Positions 9,025 to 17,756 of a DNA stretch of 64,000 nt are shown here, piece by piece; within the stretch, counting starts at the first letter, position 1; each line of letters begins with the position of its first letter. The notes below the pieces were generated by a model. It was given only the letters and a program-made list of their open reading frames with translations. It was not told where the DNA came from and made no database searches. A program made the translations under genes and the position numbers. Where the stretch lies: NCBI RefSeq assembly GCF_002109385.1, contig NZ_CP020814.1, forward strand, positions 4,301,501 to 4,365,500. Direction: 5' to 3'. Origin of the DNA: Halalkalibacter krulwichiae. GTDB lineage: Bacteria; Bacillota; Bacilli; Bacillales; Bacillaceae_D.

Positions 9025-9804
9025 TCATTGTTTACTAGGAATTTTCACACGGTACTGTTGGTAGTTTTCACTCAAAAATTTTCTTTGTTCACTTTCAAAA
9101 AGCTTATTGTTTTCAACCGTGTTCACATAAGAATCATAAATTGCAAAACCATAAAGCGAAGGGATAAATAGCAACCACTGCGGGTTTAATACTTGCGTAG
9201 CTTGAGGGATGTCTCCTAAAAATAGTAAATGAATAGCTATAAGCACGTTTGAAAAATAAACAAAGACAATCATCCATATTAAAGAAAAGGTCCCCGTCGC
9301 CACCCTATGTATATAAAGCTGCCCCATGCCTGGCATGAAGAGTGACCATAACACCGCCATAGAAGGTCTCCTTTTATCTAAATAATTGATTTCAAAAGCG
9401 CCTATTGAGTATGAATTAAAATCAGCATTTTCTCGTTCTGCTAATAGGAATACCTTGTTTAAATCTACAGCAGTACGATAACTATCCCAGATGGCAAATA
9501 AATAGACGGGTATGTATAGAAGAAACCATCTAGGTTCAACAACTTCTTTCGCCATCTCAAAATTGCCTGTAAAGGAATAAACCATTGCAAGATTTAGCTT
9601 AGTCATGACATTTATAAGAATCTCCCAAAGAAATAACGTATATCCTCTGAGGTATTTAGATAAAAGTAAGTGTCCAAATCCCGGAAATGCCGCAGACCAC
9701 CAGGCAATAATAAAGGGATTTCGCAAATGTAATTGGGTCGTTCCAAATATACTTACATGAGCTTTAAATCGGCGTTCCTCATTGGTTGGCTTAAAGTTAT
9801 TCAT
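9025..9804 (-). CDS. Membrane protein with duplicated TM2-like modules
   Basis: This 259-residue protein contains two copies of a TM2-like unit. Each starts with a proline-glycine turn and glycine-rich helix (PGFGHLLLSKYLRGY at about 40 and PGMGQLYIHRVATG at about 158), followed by a hydrophobic helix and a later segment ending in AIWDSY or AIYDSY at matching positions. The internal duplication is clear by eye. Its function is unknown. It is the first gene of a two-gene operon with the glycine-zipper protein and has GTGAGGAA before the ATG. Confidence 0.7.
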   Translation of the reverse strand: MNNFKPTNEERRFKAHVSIFGTTQLHLRNPFIIAWWSAAFPGFGHLLLSKYLRGYTLFLWEILINVMTKLNLAMVYSFTGNFEMAKEVVEPRWFLLYIPVYLFAIWDSYRTAVDLNKVFLLAERENADFNSYSIGAFEINYLDKRRPSMAVLWSLFMPGMGQLYIHRVATGTFSLIWMIVFVYFSNVLIAIHLLFLGDIPQATQVLNPQWLLFIPSLYGFAIYDSYVNTVENNKLFESEQRKFLSENYQQYRVKIPSKQ

Positions 9805-9921
9805 ACGAATTCCTCACTTATTAGTGAAATGACTGTATTCTTGTAGCTTTTACAAATAGATATGAAAAATGCGGAGACTATTATCTTCCTTCGGGCGTCT
9901 ATTTTAAGAATCCTCAAAAAA

Positions 9922-9942
9922 CCGACAGCACAAAGCTGTCGG
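9922..9942 (-). terminator. Intrinsic terminator of the deacetylase gene
   Basis: CCGACAGC and GCTGTCGG form an 8-bp perfect stem with a 5-base loop, followed on the minus strand by six T residues. Confidence 0.88.
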
Positions 9943-9949
9943 CTCTCTC

Positions 9950-10816
9950 TTATTTCGCAAATGGTACATTCAACAATTCTGGTACCGTAACAAACTCATA
10001 TCCTTGCGCCTGCAGCGTTGGAATGATTTGGCGTAGCGATTCAATTGTATTTGTTCGGTCTCCATCCCAATCGGCTCCATCATGCATAAGAATGATGGCA
10101 CCTGGTCCAACGTTATCAATAACAGTAGAGGCAATTACTTCAGGTGGATCTTCCTGCCAATCTAATGAATCGACAGACCAACCGATGACTAAATACTGCA
10201 TGTCTGCAAGCTTTTCGACTAATTCATTATACAAAAATCCATAAGGGGGTCTAAACAAACTTGTTCGATAGCCGACAATATCATTCAACACGTCTTCTGT
10301 TCTTGTCACTTCGCGCTCAAGCGTCGGAATGTCCCCTTCTTTGACCAAGTTAGGATGGAAGTATGTATGATTTCCGATCACATGGCCTTCATTGTTTATA
10401 CGCTCTACAATTTCAGGGTAAGCAATTGCACGAGATCCCATTAAGAAAAATGTCGCTGGTACATTGTACTCATTTAATACATTTAGAACATCTTCGGTAT
10501 AACGTGAATCAGGTCCATCATCAAAGGTTAGAGCGATTCGATTTTGTGTCGTCGGACCTTGCTGGATGAACGTATCTGGGTATAGCTGCTGCAACAAGTT
10601 CATATCAACAGGCTGCTGACGCTCTCTCTCTGGATTTTCTGGACCGCCTCGTAAATCAGGAAAATCTTCTTTTGGATCCTCTTTCTTATCTTTTTTCCAC
10701 CAAAACTGCTGCTCTGCTTCACCTGAATCTGGTCCATTGGCATGAACGGCATCTGCAAGCTGCACACTAAACAATAAAGTCACAACCATCATCAACTTAA
10801 ACAAACTTGCTTTCAT
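9950..10816 (-). CDS. Secreted polysaccharide deacetylase (NodB homology)
   Basis: This is a carbohydrate esterase family 4 enzyme that should remove N- or O-acetyl groups from peptidoglycan or chitin-like glycans outside the cell. A signal peptide (residues 1-26, ending ADAVHA) and a charged proline-rich linker precede the NodB domain. The domain shows motif 1 TFDDGP (D99, D100), zinc ligands H150 and H154 in GNHTYFHP, motif 3 RPPYG, motif 4 with VDSLDW and motif 5 LMHDG. All catalytic motifs look intact. It is a single-gene unit. The exact substrate is not readable from the sequence. Confidence 0.92.
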   Translation of the reverse strand: MKASLFKLMMVVTLLFSVQLADAVHANGPDSGEAEQQFWWKKDKKEDPKEDFPDLRGGPENPERERQQPVDMNLLQQLYPDTFIQQGPTTQNRIALTFDDGPDSRYTEDVLNVLNEYNVPATFFLMGSRAIAYPEIVERINNEGHVIGNHTYFHPNLVKEGDIPTLEREVTRTEDVLNDIVGYRTSLFRPPYGFLYNELVEKLADMQYLVIGWSVDSLDWQEDPPEVIASTVIDNVGPGAIILMHDGADWDGDRTNTIESLRQIIPTLQAQGYEFVTVPELLNVPFAK

Positions 10817-10891
10817 TGAGTCATCTCCTATCTAGTAGTGATTCTTTGTTATTTTTGATAATAATGGTTTTATTATTCAAAAAATAAGAAA

Positions 10892-10915
10892 AAGCAACAC
10901 CAAAAGGCATTGCTT
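10892..10915 (-). terminator. Intrinsic terminator
   Basis: On the minus strand AAGCAATGCC pairs with GGTGTTGCTT (two wobbles) around TTTT and is followed by a T-run. It ends the small membrane protein gene. Confidence 0.75.
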
Positions 10916-10962
10916 CCAAGAGTGAGTGCTTCATACGTCCATTCGTTTTATTCAAAACCCTC

Positions 10963-11199
10963 TTACTCTATCTTCTTCCCCTTCCACCACTTCACCAAAA
11001 ATACAACTATAACCACACACAACGTAATCGCAATCGAAGACCTTACGAGCATTAAGAAATAGTCTGGATAAGTCCTTGCAACACCTGAGTACGCTCCTGT
11101 TGCATCTTGTACCGTTTGGACTCGGTCAATGAACAGCAGCAGCATCGAAAAGGAAAGAATAAATGAATAAATAGCTGTTTTTACTAGTGTTCGTTCCAT
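10963..11199 (-). CDS. Small two-helix membrane protein, unknown function
   Basis: The 78-residue protein has hydrophobic helices at about 9-25 and 53-70, an extracytoplasmic loop between them and a basic tail WWKGKK. GAGGAGG lies before the ATG and a terminator follows, so it is probably a real single gene. I cannot place it in a named family. Confidence 0.65.
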   Translation of the reverse strand: MERTLVKTAIYSFILSFSMLLLFIDRVQTVQDATGAYSGVARTYPDYFLMLVRSSIAITLCVVIVVFLVKWWKGKKIE

Positions 11200-11267
11200 T
11201 AATTTCCTCCTCTATTAGTAACGGTACGTCAAATAGGAAATATAAAAAGCAAGCTATACGATAAAGA

Positions 11268-11307
11268 AAGGTTGTCTTAAAGGCGTTATCCACCTTTAGA
11301 CAACCTT
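11268..11307 (-). terminator. Intrinsic terminator of the opp operon
   Basis: AAGGTTGTCT and AGACAACCTT pair, extended inward by TAAAGG/CCTTT with one bulge. A run of AT-rich sequence follows on the minus strand. Confidence 0.8.
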
Positions 11308-11314
11308 GAATCAA

Positions 11315-11701
11315 TTATTCGACACTAATTGTTATCTCAGCTTCGTGGGCAAAGGTGTTGCTAATTGTGCATGCACGTTCGACAATGGTGAAAAGCTTCT
11401 TTTGATAGGCTTCTTCTAACCCTTGAGGCAGAGTGACACGCACATCAAAATGTGTAAAGCGATTCGTAACGCCGTCTTCTTTTTTCGCCGTAGCATCTAT
11501 TGTAAAGTCATTTAAATCTAGCTCGATCCCATCTCTTTCAAGGACTTTTTCTAGTGAAATTGAAATGCACAAAGCTAGTGCACCTTCAATCATTTCCTTA
11601 GGAGAGAGGCCGTTCTGGTCTGGTGCTTTGCTTCCAATGATCTGAACTCCTGCTCCATTGGCAATTTCATTTTCGCCATTTTTCCACTTTAATTGAACCA
11701 A
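11315..11701 (-). CDS. OsmC-family protein
   Basis: The 128-residue OsmC/Ohr-fold protein has the two characteristic cysteines, in ALALCISIS at about residue 47 and RACTISNT at about residue 111. Family members reduce organic hydroperoxides through this redox pair. It overlaps the OppF-type ATPase gene by 13 bases, so it is the last gene of the peptide transporter operon. OsmC-like genes sit beside Opp/Dpp operons in several bacilli; the reason is not known. Confidence 0.88.
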   Translation of the reverse strand: MVQLKWKNGENEIANGAGVQIIGSKAPDQNGLSPKEMIEGALALCISISLEKVLERDGIELDLNDFTIDATAKKEDGVTNRFTHFDVRVTLPQGLEEAYQKKLFTIVERACTISNTFAHEAEITISVE

Positions 11702-12687
11702 TCTAATTCCTCCTCTTCTACTAGGTGACAGGCCACTCGGTGGTCTTTTCTTATCTCTCTAAATGCCGGTACTTCTTTCTGGCAGCGTTCTATTGCAAAT
11801 GGACATCTTGTGTGGAAGACACAGCCGGATGGGGGTTGTAAAGGAGAGGGAATCTCACCTTTTAACACAATTCTCTCTTTTTTCGTTCCATCAGGAACAG
11901 CTGAGAACAACGCCTTTGTATAAGGATGAAGCGGTTCTTCAAACAAGTCATCTGTTGGCGCCTCTTCGACAATTCTTCCTAAATACATGAGGCCGATCCG
12001 ATTGGAGATGTACCTTACTACACTAATATCGTGCGTAATAAACAACATCGTTAGTTTCATGTCTTTTTGCAACGTTTTTAAAATGTTTAATACTTGTGAC
12101 TGGATCGAAACATCAAGTGCTGAGACGGGCTCATCGCAAATGACGACCTTTGGGTTCATAATAATGGCTCTAGCAATTCCAAGTCTTTGGCGTTGTCCTC
12201 CAGAAAATTCATGGGGATAGCGAAAGTAATGTTCTGCTTGCAGTCCAACTAACTCAAGAATTTCAAGAGCTCGTTCCTGTCTTTGTTGTTTGTTAGCCCA
12301 ACCATGTATTTTCAACGGTTCTTCTAAAATTTGTCCAACTTTCTTTCTTGGGTTTAACGAAGAGTACGGATCTTGAAAAACCATTTGTAAATCTTTGCGT
12401 AGCTTTCGCATCTCTTTTTTCGACCATTTGGTCAGATCTTTCCCTTCGTAAAGGACCTCACCACTTGTAGCTTCCGTTAAACCGAGAATCGTTCTCCCTG
12501 TCGTACTCTTGCCGGAACCTGATTCGCCGACAAGCCCATACGTTTCACCTTCATATAAACGAAGGGACACATCCTGAACAGCTTGTACATTTTGCTTAAT
12601 TCCGCCTAGCTTACCGAAAGGACCATAAAGAGGGAAATGCTTCGTTAGGTTCTTCACTTCAAGTAAGGGTTTTGTCACCTCAGTCAC
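11689..12687 (-). CDS. Oligopeptide/dipeptide ABC transporter ATPase (OppF/DppF)
   Basis: This is the second ATPase subunit of a peptide importer. Walker A GESGSGKST, signature LSGGQ-like FSGGQRQR and Walker B VVICDEPVSALD are present, with the OppD/F C-terminal domain and its cysteine cluster (CVFHTRCPFAIERC) that binds Fe-S in related proteins. The GTG start at 12687 is preferred because AAGGGGGG lies eight bases upstream; a longer ATG start is possible but has no comparable site. It overlaps the OppD gene by eight bases. Confidence 0.93.
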   Translation of the reverse strand: MTEVTKPLLEVKNLTKHFPLYGPFGKLGGIKQNVQAVQDVSLRLYEGETYGLVGESGSGKSTTGRTILGLTEATSGEVLYEGKDLTKWSKKEMRKLRKDLQMVFQDPYSSLNPRKKVGQILEEPLKIHGWANKQQRQERALEILELVGLQAEHYFRYPHEFSGGQRQRLGIARAIIMNPKVVICDEPVSALDVSIQSQVLNILKTLQKDMKLTMLFITHDISVVRYISNRIGLMYLGRIVEEAPTDDLFEEPLHPYTKALFSAVPDGTKKERIVLKGEIPSPLQPPSGCVFHTRCPFAIERCQKEVPAFREIRKDHRVACHLVEEEELDWFN

Positions 12688-13672
12688 GGTGCCATCCCCC
12701 CTTCTCTTCATCATATAGCCAACACTTCACACTTTGTCCACCATCGACTGGAATTGTCGGTGGTTCTTCTTCTTTGCACAAGTTTGTTGCATAAGGACAA
12801 CGAGTTGAAAAACTGCACCCTTTTGGAATGTTCGTTAAAGAGGGAACCGTTCCTTTAATAACATGAAGTGGCGCGTGACGATCTCCATCCATTTTCGGTG
12901 TTGATTTTAATAGCATTTGTGTATAAGGATGGAGCGGTTGCTTAAATAATTGATCTGTTGGAGACTCCTCAACGACTTGACCTAAATACATCACTTTTAC
13001 ATTTGTACAAAGACTAGCGACAACTCCAAGATCATGAGTGATAAACAAAACGCTCATGCCAAACTCTTGATTTAAGTCTTTAATCAGTTCAAGAATTTGC
13101 GCCTGAATTGTTACATCTAACGCCGTTGTCGGCTCATCTGCAATAAGTAATTTAGGGCGGCAAGCTAGCGCAATCGCAATCATGACTCGTTGCTGCATTC
13201 CACCGGAAAGTTGATGCGGATATTCATCAACGCGCTGCGCAGCAGCAGGGATCCCCGTTAACTTCAAAAGCTCAATTGCTTTTATTCTTGCTTCTTTCTT
13301 TGATAGCTTCTGATGAACACGCAACACTTCAATAATTTGATCACCAATTGTGTAGACAGGGTTCAATGAGGTTAAAGGATCTTGGAAAATCATTGAAATA
13401 TCATTTCCTCGAATGTTCCTCATCTCTTTTAACGGTAAACGAAGGAGGTCACGACCTTCAAGAAACACTTCTCCTTCTAATTCAATCGGATCTGTATGTT
13501 CAAGTAAACGGATGAGTGATTGGGCCATCACACTTTTTCCGCAGCCAGATTCTCCAACAATCCCGATGATCTCACCTTCATCGACTGAGAAGCTGACATC
13601 CCTAACGGCCGTTATTTTGCCACGATCTGTATAAAAATGTGTCTTTAAATGATCGACTTTAAGTAATGACAT
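12680..13672 (-). CDS. Oligopeptide/dipeptide ABC transporter ATPase (OppD/DppD)
   Basis: This is the first ATPase of the same importer. Walker A GESGCGKS, signature LSGGMQQR and Walker B LLIADEPTTALDVT are intact, and the C-terminal oligo_HPY region carries CSFSTRCPYATNLC. The ATG at 13672 has GGAGG eight bases upstream; an upstream in-frame start would overlap that site. It follows the OppC gene by one base. Partnered D and F ATPases are the rule for peptide importers of this family. Confidence 0.93.
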   Translation of the reverse strand: MSLLKVDHLKTHFYTDRGKITAVRDVSFSVDEGEIIGIVGESGCGKSVMAQSLIRLLEHTDPIELEGEVFLEGRDLLRLPLKEMRNIRGNDISMIFQDPLTSLNPVYTIGDQIIEVLRVHQKLSKKEARIKAIELLKLTGIPAAAQRVDEYPHQLSGGMQQRVMIAIALACRPKLLIADEPTTALDVTIQAQILELIKDLNQEFGMSVLFITHDLGVVASLCTNVKVMYLGQVVEESPTDQLFKQPLHPYTQMLLKSTPKMDGDRHAPLHVIKGTVPSLTNIPKGCSFSTRCPYATNLCKEEEPPTIPVDGGQSVKCWLYDEEKGGWHRD

Positions 13673-13673
13673 C

Positions 13674-14608
13674 TTACTGACCTCCATGCTGCTTTTTCAA
13701 ACGCCGTCTTCTTCGTGTTGGTATATTCTTTGTCCGTGGGTCTAAAAAGTCACGAAGCCCATCTCCTAGTAAATTCAATGAGAGAACTGCCATAACGATG
13801 AAGCTTCCTGGTACGACAATCATCCACCAAGCCTTATAAATCACCAATTTTCCGGCTTGCAAAATGTTTCCCCAGCTCGGTTCTGGCGCTGGCACACCCG
13901 CCCTAGGAAACTAAGAGCAGCTTCAGAAATAATCGCTTCCGCAAAAACGAAAGTCGCTTGAACTAATAAAGGTGACAAAACATTAGGGAGAATATGAAAC
14001 ATGATAATTCGGGTATTTCCTGCGCCTTGTGCGTGCATCGCCTCAATATAGGGCTGCTCCTTTATGACAAGTGCCGAAGATCTCACGACTCTAGCAATAT
14101 GCGGGGTAAACACAACGACCAATGCGATAATGACATTCGTAGCAGAAGGCTTAAGCGCCGCCATTAAAGCAATCGCTAAAAGAATTCCTGGAATGGCAAT
14201 AAGCCCATCACAAACGCGCATCAAGATATGATCAAGCGTTTTATAATAACTAGCATATAGGCCAATCAATAAACCAAGAACAGAAGAGATCGCCGCAACA
14301 GCAAGTCCAACCATCAATGACACTCGAGCTCCATAGAGCATTCGTGTAAAGAGGTCCCTTCCAAATTCATCCGTTCCAAACCAATGTTCACTGCTTGGAC
14401 CAACAAGTCGATCGGTTACTTTCATTTCATATGGATCGACATTGGAAAGCAGTGGACCAAAGATCGCCATAAAAGCTAGCAGACTAAAAACGATTCCGCC
14501 AAAGAGTAGCGCTTTATTCGATTTGAATTTACGCCAAGTTACCTCTCTCTGTTCTTTTTTATACCTTTCAGCCAATTGTTGGATCTTCTTACTGGATTCA
14601 GCACTCAT
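13674..14608 (-). pseudogene. Peptide ABC transporter permease (OppC/DppC), one frameshift
   Basis: The reading frame from 14608 encodes a standard OppC-type permease: N-terminal OppC_N region, one helix, then the BPD_transp_1 domain with EAMHAQGAGNTRIIMFHILPN (the EAA loop, given here as adjoining parts). After AALSFLG it leaves frame. The expected continuation (VPAPEPSWGNILQAG to the LLGDGLRDFLDPR end motif) is present in the next frame down to 13674. Adding one G to the GGG/CCC run at 13901-13903 restores a full 311-residue protein. The rest of the operon is intact, so a base-calling error is more likely than true loss. Confidence 0.88.
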
Positions 14609-14617
14609 GTCGACACC

Positions 14618-15571
14618 TCACTGCTTTTGATCCAAGCGAACACGAGGGTCCACCAGACCATATAGTAAATCAATAATTAAGTTAATAAAGACATAGAGAA
14701 CGGTTACCATTAAGACGACACCTTGAATCACGATATAGTCTCTTCGGCTGATTGAATTAATGATCAACTGTCCAAGTCCTGGAATGTTGAAGATCGTTTC
14801 CACGACTACTGCCCCTGTCACAAGCGTCCCAAATGTCTGCCCAATGACCGTCAAAATGGGCAAAAAGGCATTACGAAAGGCATGCTTTACTAATACATTC
14901 GCCTCTCTCAATCCCTTCGACCTTGCCGTCTTAATATAATTCAAATTAAGAATATCCAACATTGAAGAGCGAGTCATACGTGTAATCAGCGCCGCCTGTA
15001 TCGCACCAAGAGATATGGCAGGCAAAATTAAATGTTTCATATGTTCAACAAAGCCACTAGAGATCGGCACATAACCAGCAACCGGTAACCATTGAAGCCA
15101 AACGCCAACAACAAGCATTAAAATTAACCCTAATAGAAAACTAGGAATCGCCATCCCTAACAATGAAACACTCATTAATGTTGTATCGACAAATGTACCA
15201 CGGCGATACGCCGCAATAATTCCAAACGGGATTGCTAACACGAGTGAAATCACTTGAGCCAATATAGCCAATGATAATGTTGGTCTAATATGTTCAGCGA
15301 TTGCTTCGGTCACCGGCTTTCTCATAAAGAGAGAATCGCCTAAATCTCCTCGGACAAGCCCTGCCACCCAATCAGCATACTGTTCGTGAATCGGTCGATT
15401 AAAACCAAGCTCTTCATTTAATTGTTCAATTTGTTCTGGAGTAGCTTCCATACCAAGAATTGTCGCTGCTGGATCACCCGGTGTAATATGGATAATCAAA
15501 AAGATCGTAACCGACACGACAAACAGGACCGGTAAGGTGGAAAGCAGTCTTTTCAAAATATACGCAATCAT
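14618..15571 (-). CDS. Peptide ABC transporter permease (OppB/DppB)
   Basis: This 317-residue inner-membrane permease has six predicted helices. The N-terminal LLSTLPVLFVVSVTIFLI helix and HITPGDPA motif are typical. The ATPase-contacting EAA loop reads ...IKTARSKGLREANVLVKHA, and the C-terminal end is VDPRVRLD. It pairs with the OppC protein to form the channel. It lies ten bases upstream of oppC and follows the substrate-binding gene through an attenuator-like hairpin. Confidence 0.93.
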   Translation of the reverse strand: MIAYILKRLLSTLPVLFVVSVTIFLIIHITPGDPAATILGMEATPEQIEQLNEELGFNRPIHEQYADWVAGLVRGDLGDSLFMRKPVTEAIAEHIRPTLSLAILAQVISLVLAIPFGIIAAYRRGTFVDTTLMSVSLLGMAIPSFLLGLILMLVVGVWLQWLPVAGYVPISSGFVEHMKHLILPAISLGAIQAALITRMTRSSMLDILNLNYIKTARSKGLREANVLVKHAFRNAFLPILTVIGQTFGTLVTGAVVVETIFNIPGLGQLIINSISRRDYIVIQGVVLMVTVLYVFINLIIDLLYGLVDPRVRLDQKQ

Positions 15572-15600
15572 CGTATCCCCTCATTTGGTAAAAATAACAG

Positions 15601-15627
15601 AAAGGAGGGTCGACTTTCCCCTCCTTT
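15601..15627 (-). terminator. Attenuator-like hairpin between substrate-binding and permease genes
   Basis: AAAGGAGGG and CCCTCCTTT form a 9-bp stem, followed on the minus strand by CTGTTATTTTT. It lies inside the operon. Partial termination here would give more binding protein than permease, a common arrangement; leaky read-through is assumed. Confidence 0.7.
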
Positions 15628-15635
15628 CTCGCTGA

Positions 15636-17216
15636 TTATTTCGGAATCTTCGCGTTCCAGACAACCGGTGCCTCGAATAACTCAAAGTCTTCTAGGTCTT
15701 TGTTAATCGCTACGACTCCATTATAATGTCCAAGCACTGTAGATGAAGCAATCTCATATAAGTAACCTTGAACTTCTTCCCACTCAGCTCGTGCTTCTTC
15801 CGGAGATTGGGCACTTCTCACTGCCGCTAGGCCTTCTTTAACAAAATCATCATCTAACCCAGCCCAGTCAGGTGTAACAGCCAAGTTTTGAGGTGGTGTC
15901 AATTGATAACCTGTACTCGCTAGGAAAATATCCCACGTGCTCGTATCACCTTTTGTTTCTAAGAATGTAGGGAAGTCAAAATTATCGACTTTTACATTCA
16001 TCCCAATTTGACGAAGCTGCTCTTGAATGACTAATGTTCCTGTATACATTTCATTGTAGTCCTGCGTTGTTAACAATGTAATTTCTTCTCCATTATAGCC
16101 GGCTTCTTCTAAAAGTTGCTTTGCTTTCTCAGGATCAGCTTGATTGTAATATTCTTCTCCCGCATCCGTTGCCCACTGTGTTTGACTTGGGTTTAAATAA
16201 CCGGGTGACAAAGAATACAATTCAGGCTTTGCAAAACTCGCTAACATAATTTCTTCGTTGTTAAGAGCAGCTAAAATCGCTTGACGAATTGCTTGGTCAG
16301 CCAATAACCCTTCTGATGTATTGAAGAAGGCAGTTAACGTTCCACCTGGGAACGTTTGAAGTTCCACATTTGCATCCGTTGCTAGTTGATCATAGCTTTC
16401 AATTGGAATGCTATCTGCCACATCATACTGACCTGTTTGAATTCCCGCGATGCGCGTAGAATGATCAGAGACAAAGTGGAAGTATAAGTTCTCAGTTGGT
16501 GCTGTAATTTCTCCTGTAAAGCCGCTCGGCGTTCCCTCAAGAGATACATAATCTTCATTTCTTACTAGGTGAATATATTGATCTTGTCTCCACTCGTTAA
16601 ACTTGTATGGGCCAGTACCAATGTATTCATCAAAGCCCTCTGCCGTTGCTGATTCAACAATTTCCTTTGGCATAATTGATGGAAATTGAGCTTGTGCAGC
16701 CATTAAAATTAATACGTCAGATGTTGCCTGTGCAACTTCAAGCTGAACCGTATACGAATCCACCTCGGAGAATTCTGCTCCTTCTAGTAAAGACTTCGCT
16801 CGCGAAGATGTCTCTAACCAACGATTCATTGACGCAACTACATCTTCAGCGACCATTTCTTCTCCATTATGAAACGTCACACCTTCACGAAGCTTAATCG
16901 TGTAAGTTAAGCCATCTTCACTTACATCATAAGACTCCGCAAGAACAGGTGTCGGCTCATAATTGGCATCTAACTGAAAAAGTTGTTGATAGATATTCCC
17001 TGCAATATCAAGCGCTACCGCTGATACCGTTTGAGCCGTATCTAGCGTAGGTGGTTGCGCCGTAATAGCGATATTCAACTCATCTCTATATTCTACTTCT
17101 TGTGCATCAGATTGATTGTCTTCTCCTTCAGCACTTTCATTGTCACCGCCGCACGCCACAAGCCCTAACGATAAAGCGATCGACCCAAACAATAATCCCC
17201 ATTTTTTACGTTTCAT
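15636..17216 (-). CDS. Peptide ABC transporter substrate-binding lipoprotein (SBP_bac_5)
   Basis: The 526-residue cluster C binding protein is exported and lipid-anchored; the lipobox LVAC lies at about residue 22. Family features include LNIAITAQPPTLDTAQ at the mature start, the TYTIKLREGVTFHNGE block and YIGTGPYKFNEW. The start at 17216 has GGGGG seven bases upstream; a longer start adds a non-signal extension. It begins the operon: binding protein, OppB, OppC, OppD, OppF, OsmC. The ligand could be di- or oligopeptides or a peptide-like compound such as glutathione. Confidence 0.92.
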   Translation of the reverse strand: MKRKKWGLLFGSIALSLGLVACGGDNESAEGEDNQSDAQEVEYRDELNIAITAQPPTLDTAQTVSAVALDIAGNIYQQLFQLDANYEPTPVLAESYDVSEDGLTYTIKLREGVTFHNGEEMVAEDVVASMNRWLETSSRAKSLLEGAEFSEVDSYTVQLEVAQATSDVLILMAAQAQFPSIMPKEIVESATAEGFDEYIGTGPYKFNEWRQDQYIHLVRNEDYVSLEGTPSGFTGEITAPTENLYFHFVSDHSTRIAGIQTGQYDVADSIPIESYDQLATDANVELQTFPGGTLTAFFNTSEGLLADQAIRQAILAALNNEEIMLASFAKPELYSLSPGYLNPSQTQWATDAGEEYYNQADPEKAKQLLEEAGYNGEEITLLTTQDYNEMYTGTLVIQEQLRQIGMNVKVDNFDFPTFLETKGDTSTWDIFLASTGYQLTPPQNLAVTPDWAGLDDDFVKEGLAAVRSAQSPEEARAEWEEVQGYLYEIASSTVLGHYNGVVAINKDLEDFELFEAPVVWNAKIPK

Positions 17217-17387
17217 TCCCTTACCCCCACATAACATACTAACCATACTACTATACTCGGTTTTTTATATGTTGATTTTAGTTCAATACTCATAGGTAGT
17301 CAATGATAAATAACTCATATCTCTAACCTTCTAAGTCTAGTAATCCTAATTCAATTTAATCAAAATGTTCAAAAAAATCATGAGACT

Positions 17388-17396
17388 ATCATACCA
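17388..17396 (-). promoter_or_regulatory. Possible extended -10 promoter for the opp operon
   Basis: TGGTATGAT on the minus strand fits an extended -10 element. No convincing -35 is seen, and the leader would be about 165 bases long. Confidence 0.35.
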
Positions 17397-17418
17397 TACT
17401 TTTTTTCAATTGAAAGCC

Positions 17419-17694
17419 TTACGGCTCCCTAAACCCAAATACCGCCACAAAAATCACAAAGAGTGACACACACAAAACGGAAAAATTTATCAGAATGAGA
17501 CCGATTCGAACATTCCCCTTTATTCCTAAAAAGCCAAACACAACACCTAACAGCGCAAATAAAACCGGTAAATACAGGCTTATATTGATTACAAACAGAA
17601 AGATCGCATCACTCCAGTCTGCGAGCGCCGCCATGAACGGCAATGCTGCTAAAACGAAAAACAAGGCTGACAAATAAGAGTACACCTTTCTCAC
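17419..17694 (-). CDS. Small membrane protein, three helices
   Basis: The 91-residue hydrophobic protein has three predicted helices and a glycine-rich middle segment (LLGVVFGFLGIKG). It begins with GTG behind AAAGGTGG. I do not recognise a family. It lies between the opp promoter region and the anti-sigma gene. Confidence 0.6.
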   Translation of the reverse strand: MRKVYSYLSALFFVLAALPFMAALADWSDAIFLFVINISLYLPVLFALLGVVFGFLGIKGNVRIGLILINFSVLCVSLFVIFVAVFGFREP

Positions 17695-17726
17695 ACAAGC
17701 ACCACCTTTGATTAAATGGAGAAAAT

Positions 17727-17755
17727 AGGAGAGACCTCAATTCTCCCACTCTCCT
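17727..17755 (-). terminator. Intrinsic terminator of the sigma/anti-sigma operon
   Basis: AGGAGAG and CTCTCCT pair, and TATTTTCTCC follows on the minus strand, directly after the anti-sigma stop codon. Confidence 0.55.
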
Positions 17756-17756
17756 G

